From contig NZ_WMEZ01000003.1 in NCBI RefSeq assembly GCF_009856415.1, positions 62,001 through 126,000 on the forward strand: a stretch of DNA of 64,000 nucleotides, read 5' to 3'. The DNA is from Halobacillus litoralis (GTDB lineage Bacteria; Bacillota; Bacilli; Bacillales; Halobacillaceae). A program made the position numbers and the translations under genes. How positions within the stretch are numbered: position 1 is the first letter of the stretch; every line of letters begins with the position of its first letter. Under the pieces are notes generated by a model. The model saw only the letters and a list, made by a program, of their open reading frames with translations, was not told the DNA's origin and did no database searches. Positions 62,251 through 64,000 of the stretch are shown here, piece by piece.

Positions 62251-62379
62251 TTGTTGAACAAAACGTCTTTTGTATCTTGGTTCCTCATTGGAAGCACCCT
62301 GTTGTCAACAATGTTTAGTATTGTAGTAATTACAATGCTCACCAAGATTGTTAATTCTAATCAGAACAATAATGATTGA
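62251..62379 (+). CDS. 42-aa single-pass membrane peptide
   Basis: MLNKTSFVSWFLIGSTLLST then MFSIVVITMLTKIVNSNQNN and ND. AAAAGGAGGATTTC precedes TTG-TTG at 62251/62254. One hydrophobic helix and an Asn-rich tail; terminator follows. Unknown function. Confidence 0.62.
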   Translation: MLNKTSFVSWFLIGSTLLSTMFSIVVITMLTKIVNSNQNNND

Positions 62380-62382
62380 AGA

Positions 62383-62415
62383 AGCACTTTGTTAAAGGTG
62401 CTTTTTTATTTCGCT
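62383..62415 (+). terminator. Terminator of the 42-aa peptide gene
   Basis: AGCACTTT and AAGGTGCT pair (one G:T) around a short loop, followed by seven T in TTTTTTATT. Confidence 0.78.
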
Positions 62416-62438
62416 TTGTGAGTCCTACCTTCACTAAC

Positions 62439-62470
62439 GCCCCAGTTTCTATAAGACTTGAATTCGAGAT
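62439..62470 (+). repeat. Dispersed element copy
   Basis: GCCCCAGTTTCTATAAGACT then TGAATTCGAGAT, preceded by CACTAAC. Last copy in the window; it follows a plus-strand gene. Confidence 0.82.
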
Positions 62471-62765
62471 ACTCTTATACTTTCAACCTACTCAGTTGTC
62501 ATAGCATATATAGTACATTTTTTCACTAAATGCAAAATAGAGATCTGCTAAAAGTAATTAATACAATTAACCTTAAGCCTTTCAGATTCTCTCTTCTAGT
62601 AAAATCCCGATTTATCAGTCCCTTTTTCACAAATCGTTTTCCTTATCCACAGGTAAATCATTTCAAATATCATCATGTTGCGCAGACATAGTTCCCCGTT
62701 CAAAATCTCAACAACACTCTTTCATTCGTTCCAACTAAGGAAACCCCTTTCCCGCTAAACACATG

Positions 62766-62794
62766 TTGACTAGGTTAGTTTGTCAGGATACAAT
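62766..62794 (+). promoter_or_regulatory. Sigma-A promoter of the padR operon
   Basis: TTGACT at 62766-62771 and TACAAT at 62789-62794, spaced 17 bp, in good agreement with the consensus. Confidence 0.7.
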
Positions 62795-62809
62795 ACACAT
62801 ATAATTACT

Positions 62810-62830
62810 ATGCATTGTAATACTATGCAT
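62810..62830. promoter_or_regulatory. Possible PadR operator
   Basis: Two ATGCAT palindromes (62810-62815, 62825-62830), 15 bp apart centre to centre, between the -10 box and the padR start. PadR sites often have ATGT-type half-sites; the match is suggestive. Confidence 0.5.
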
Positions 62831-62847
62831 ATGAAAGGAAGGTATCT

Positions 62848-63192
62848 ATGAAAGTTAGTAAAGAGCTGCTTAAAGGGAGTACCCCCACGTTGATTTTAAG
62901 CTTGCTGCACACTGAGCCAAGGTATGGATATGAAATCATCAAGGAACTGGAATTGAAGTCTGACGGGATTTTCAGTTTCAAGGAAGGGACGATCTACCCT
63001 ATCCTTCACACCCTTGAGAAAAAAGGACTTATCGTCTCCTTCTGGGGGGAAGGGACTGGAAAGAGAAAGAGGAAATATTACAAGTTGAATGAGTCGGGCA
63101 GAGAACTCATCCAAGAGAAAAAAGAGGAATGGTCCGTATTTAAAGATGCAGTGGACCAAGTGCTCTATGGAGAGAAAAACGTATGGGAATAG
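62848..63192 (+). CDS. PadR-family regulator
   Basis: A 114-residue winged-helix regulator of the short PadR type: GSTPTLILSLLHTEPRYGYE (residues about 9-28), IFSFKEGTIYPILHTLEKKG and the wing KRKRKYYKLNESG, ending in a short C-terminal helix. GAAAGGAAGG precedes the ATG. Its end overlaps the next gene by ten bases, so the two are coupled. It probably represses this operon in response to envelope or drug stress (inferred). Confidence 0.9.
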   Translation: MKVSKELLKGSTPTLILSLLHTEPRYGYEIIKELELKSDGIFSFKEGTIYPILHTLEKKGLIVSFWGEGTGKRKRKYYKLNESGRELIQEKKEEWSVFKDAVDQVLYGEKNVWE

Positions 63193-64000
63193 ATAAGAAA
63201 TTCGAAGTATATATTGATAGGTTGTGTAAGCGGATCAGGAATAAGGATGTACATGATAACATCAAGCTCGAGATAGGCGATCATCTTCAGGAACTCAAAG
63301 AGGATGCTATGCGAAGGGGGCTTTCTGAAGAAGAGGCTGTAAATGATGCTTTGGCGCATATAGGTGATGAGAAAGTATTAGGGAAGCAGTTAAACAAGAC
63401 GCATAAAGCCCCGTTGGATGTACAAACCATCCTTCCCGTTCTCGCGGTTTCTCTGTTCGGACTTCTGGTTATGTACTACCTGCAATTTCATTCGACCATC
63501 ACAGCGCTTCATGAGATGAACGTATTCAATAAAAGCCTAGTATTTTACTTAGCCGGACTTCTGCTCATGCTAGTCGTGTTCAGATTTGATTATAGAAAAC
63601 TGGCAAAGCACTCGATCCACATTTATGCAGGGACGTTACTCGTTCTTTCATTGACCCTCCTTCTCGGTGTCCGAGTCGATGGCATCCCATTTTTAAATAT
63701 CGGTTTTGCCTTTATCAATTTCACGGAAATCACCCCATACCTCTTGGCCGTATCCTTTGCGGGAATCTTTCATGCATGGAACTGGAAAGACATCCGAAAA
63801 TTCTGGATTGGAGCAGGGCTTCTTGCCTTACCGATCCTTTTACTGTCAACGACTGGGGCAGTGGCTGCCACATTCATCAGCCTGATGGTATCCATTGCCA
63901 TTATGTCCGTGTCTAGCGCCAGCATCAAGCAAGTTTTATCCTTTACTGTACCTTTATCCATTTTGCCGATGGCGCGTCTTTTCGTCCAAGCAGATACGTC
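63183..64000 (+). CDS. Multi-pass membrane protein with N-terminal prefix domain, FtsW/RodA-like (partial)
   Basis: Continues past the window edge; about 272 codons seen. Residues about 1-75 are a helical soluble domain (YIDRLCKRIRNKDVHDNIKL, DALAHIGDEKVLGKQLN) like the permease-prefix or HAAS signalling domain often encoded beside PadR. Six or seven hydrophobic segments follow, with NIGFAFINFTEITPYLLAVS, which recalls SEDS proteins (FtsW/RodA), where a related loop is conserved. ATG at 63183 lies inside padR. Identity of the membrane part is tentative because the C-terminus is missing. Confidence 0.68.
   Translation, partial: MGIDKKFEVYIDRLCKRIRNKDVHDNIKLEIGDHLQELKEDAMRRGLSEEEAVNDALAHIGDEKVLGKQLNKTHKAPLDVQTILPVLAVSLFGLLVMYYLQFHSTITALHEMNVFNKSLVFYLAGLLLMLVVFRFDYRKLAKHSIHIYAGTLLVLSLTLLLGVRVDGIPFLNIGFAFINFTEITPYLLAVSFAGIFHAWNWKDIRKFWIGAGLLALPILLLSTTGAVAATFISLMVSIAIMSVSSASIKQVLSFTVPLSILPMARLFVQADT

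Noticed and set aside
13917-62470. Reading the dispersed element as CRISPR or as ordinary terminators
   Set aside because: Spacing is irregular and gene-sized, and the core has no T run after its small 3' hairpin. Only the four composite copies include a terminator-like part.
14-64000. tRNA, rRNA, phage or transposase genes
   Set aside because: None recognised on either strand; no integron or tyrosine recombinase seen in the window.

Overview
The window is a chromosomal piece of a Gram-positive endospore-former of the Bacillaceae. Evidence is the strong AGGAGG-type ribosome sites, many TTG/GTG starts, a spore-coat transglutaminase (tgl), a YjcZ-like sporulation peptide, a class III fructose-bisphosphatase, a gntRKP operon and a CYP102A/Bm3R1-type pair. 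The genus cannot be fixed from the sequence. No rRNA, tRNA, phage module, transposase or CRISPR array was seen.

Layout. 1-14 kb is core-like: a CYP102A P450-reductase running off the left edge with its TetR repressor and two operators, a Bcr/CflA efflux pump, a Gfo/Idh/MocA oxidoreductase, the gluconate operon gntR-gntK-gntP, a class D sortase with its acidic LPxTS substrate, and a decayed lipase. 14-28 kb is an AT-rich accessory stretch of mostly minus-strand small genes (zinc ribbon, SMI1/KNR4 pair, lipoproteins, tiny membrane proteins, ArsR plus MFS, a broken GNAT), with a plus-strand SSS symporter and a ClC-DUF421 operon. 28-51 kb is again core-like: MaoC hydratase under a FadR-type box, phosphotransferase plus GNAT, methyltransferase, BrnQ, a three-gene PlsY/GNAT-aminotransferase/LtaS-like operon, tgl, fbp, an MFS pump with a winged-helix activator, a YhfP/TetR divergon, a 3-hydroxyisobutyrate dehydrogenase-like enzyme, a serine hydrolase and an AraC regulator. 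51-63 kb is a second AT-rich accessory stretch of the same character as the first, ending in a PadR operon that runs off the right edge.

The main unexplained signal is a family of about 27 dispersed copies of a roughly 34-bp element (GCCCCCGTTT, a short variable stretch, AAGACT, then YGAWTTCGAGATA). Copies occur only in the two AT-rich stretches. Apart from the left arms of two inverted-pair copies and one short palindromic half copy, all lie in the same orientation. About 20 sit just past the stop codon of a minus-strand gene or gene remnant, so each gene plus its element looks like one unit of an array. A 5' hairpin next to the element keeps its pairing while its sequence changes. Four copies belong to a longer unit of about 120 bp with a terminator-like hairpin. 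The layout resembles an integron cassette array, but no integrase is present and the attC ends are not conserved, so that comparison is only a hypothesis.

A second system of interest is the translationally coupled operon at 34473-38418. It joins a PlsY-like acyltransferase, a rare GNAT plus class V aminotransferase fusion, and an LTA-synthase-like enzyme with Ser in place of the usual catalytic Thr, which suggests an unusual surface polymer or lipid pathway.
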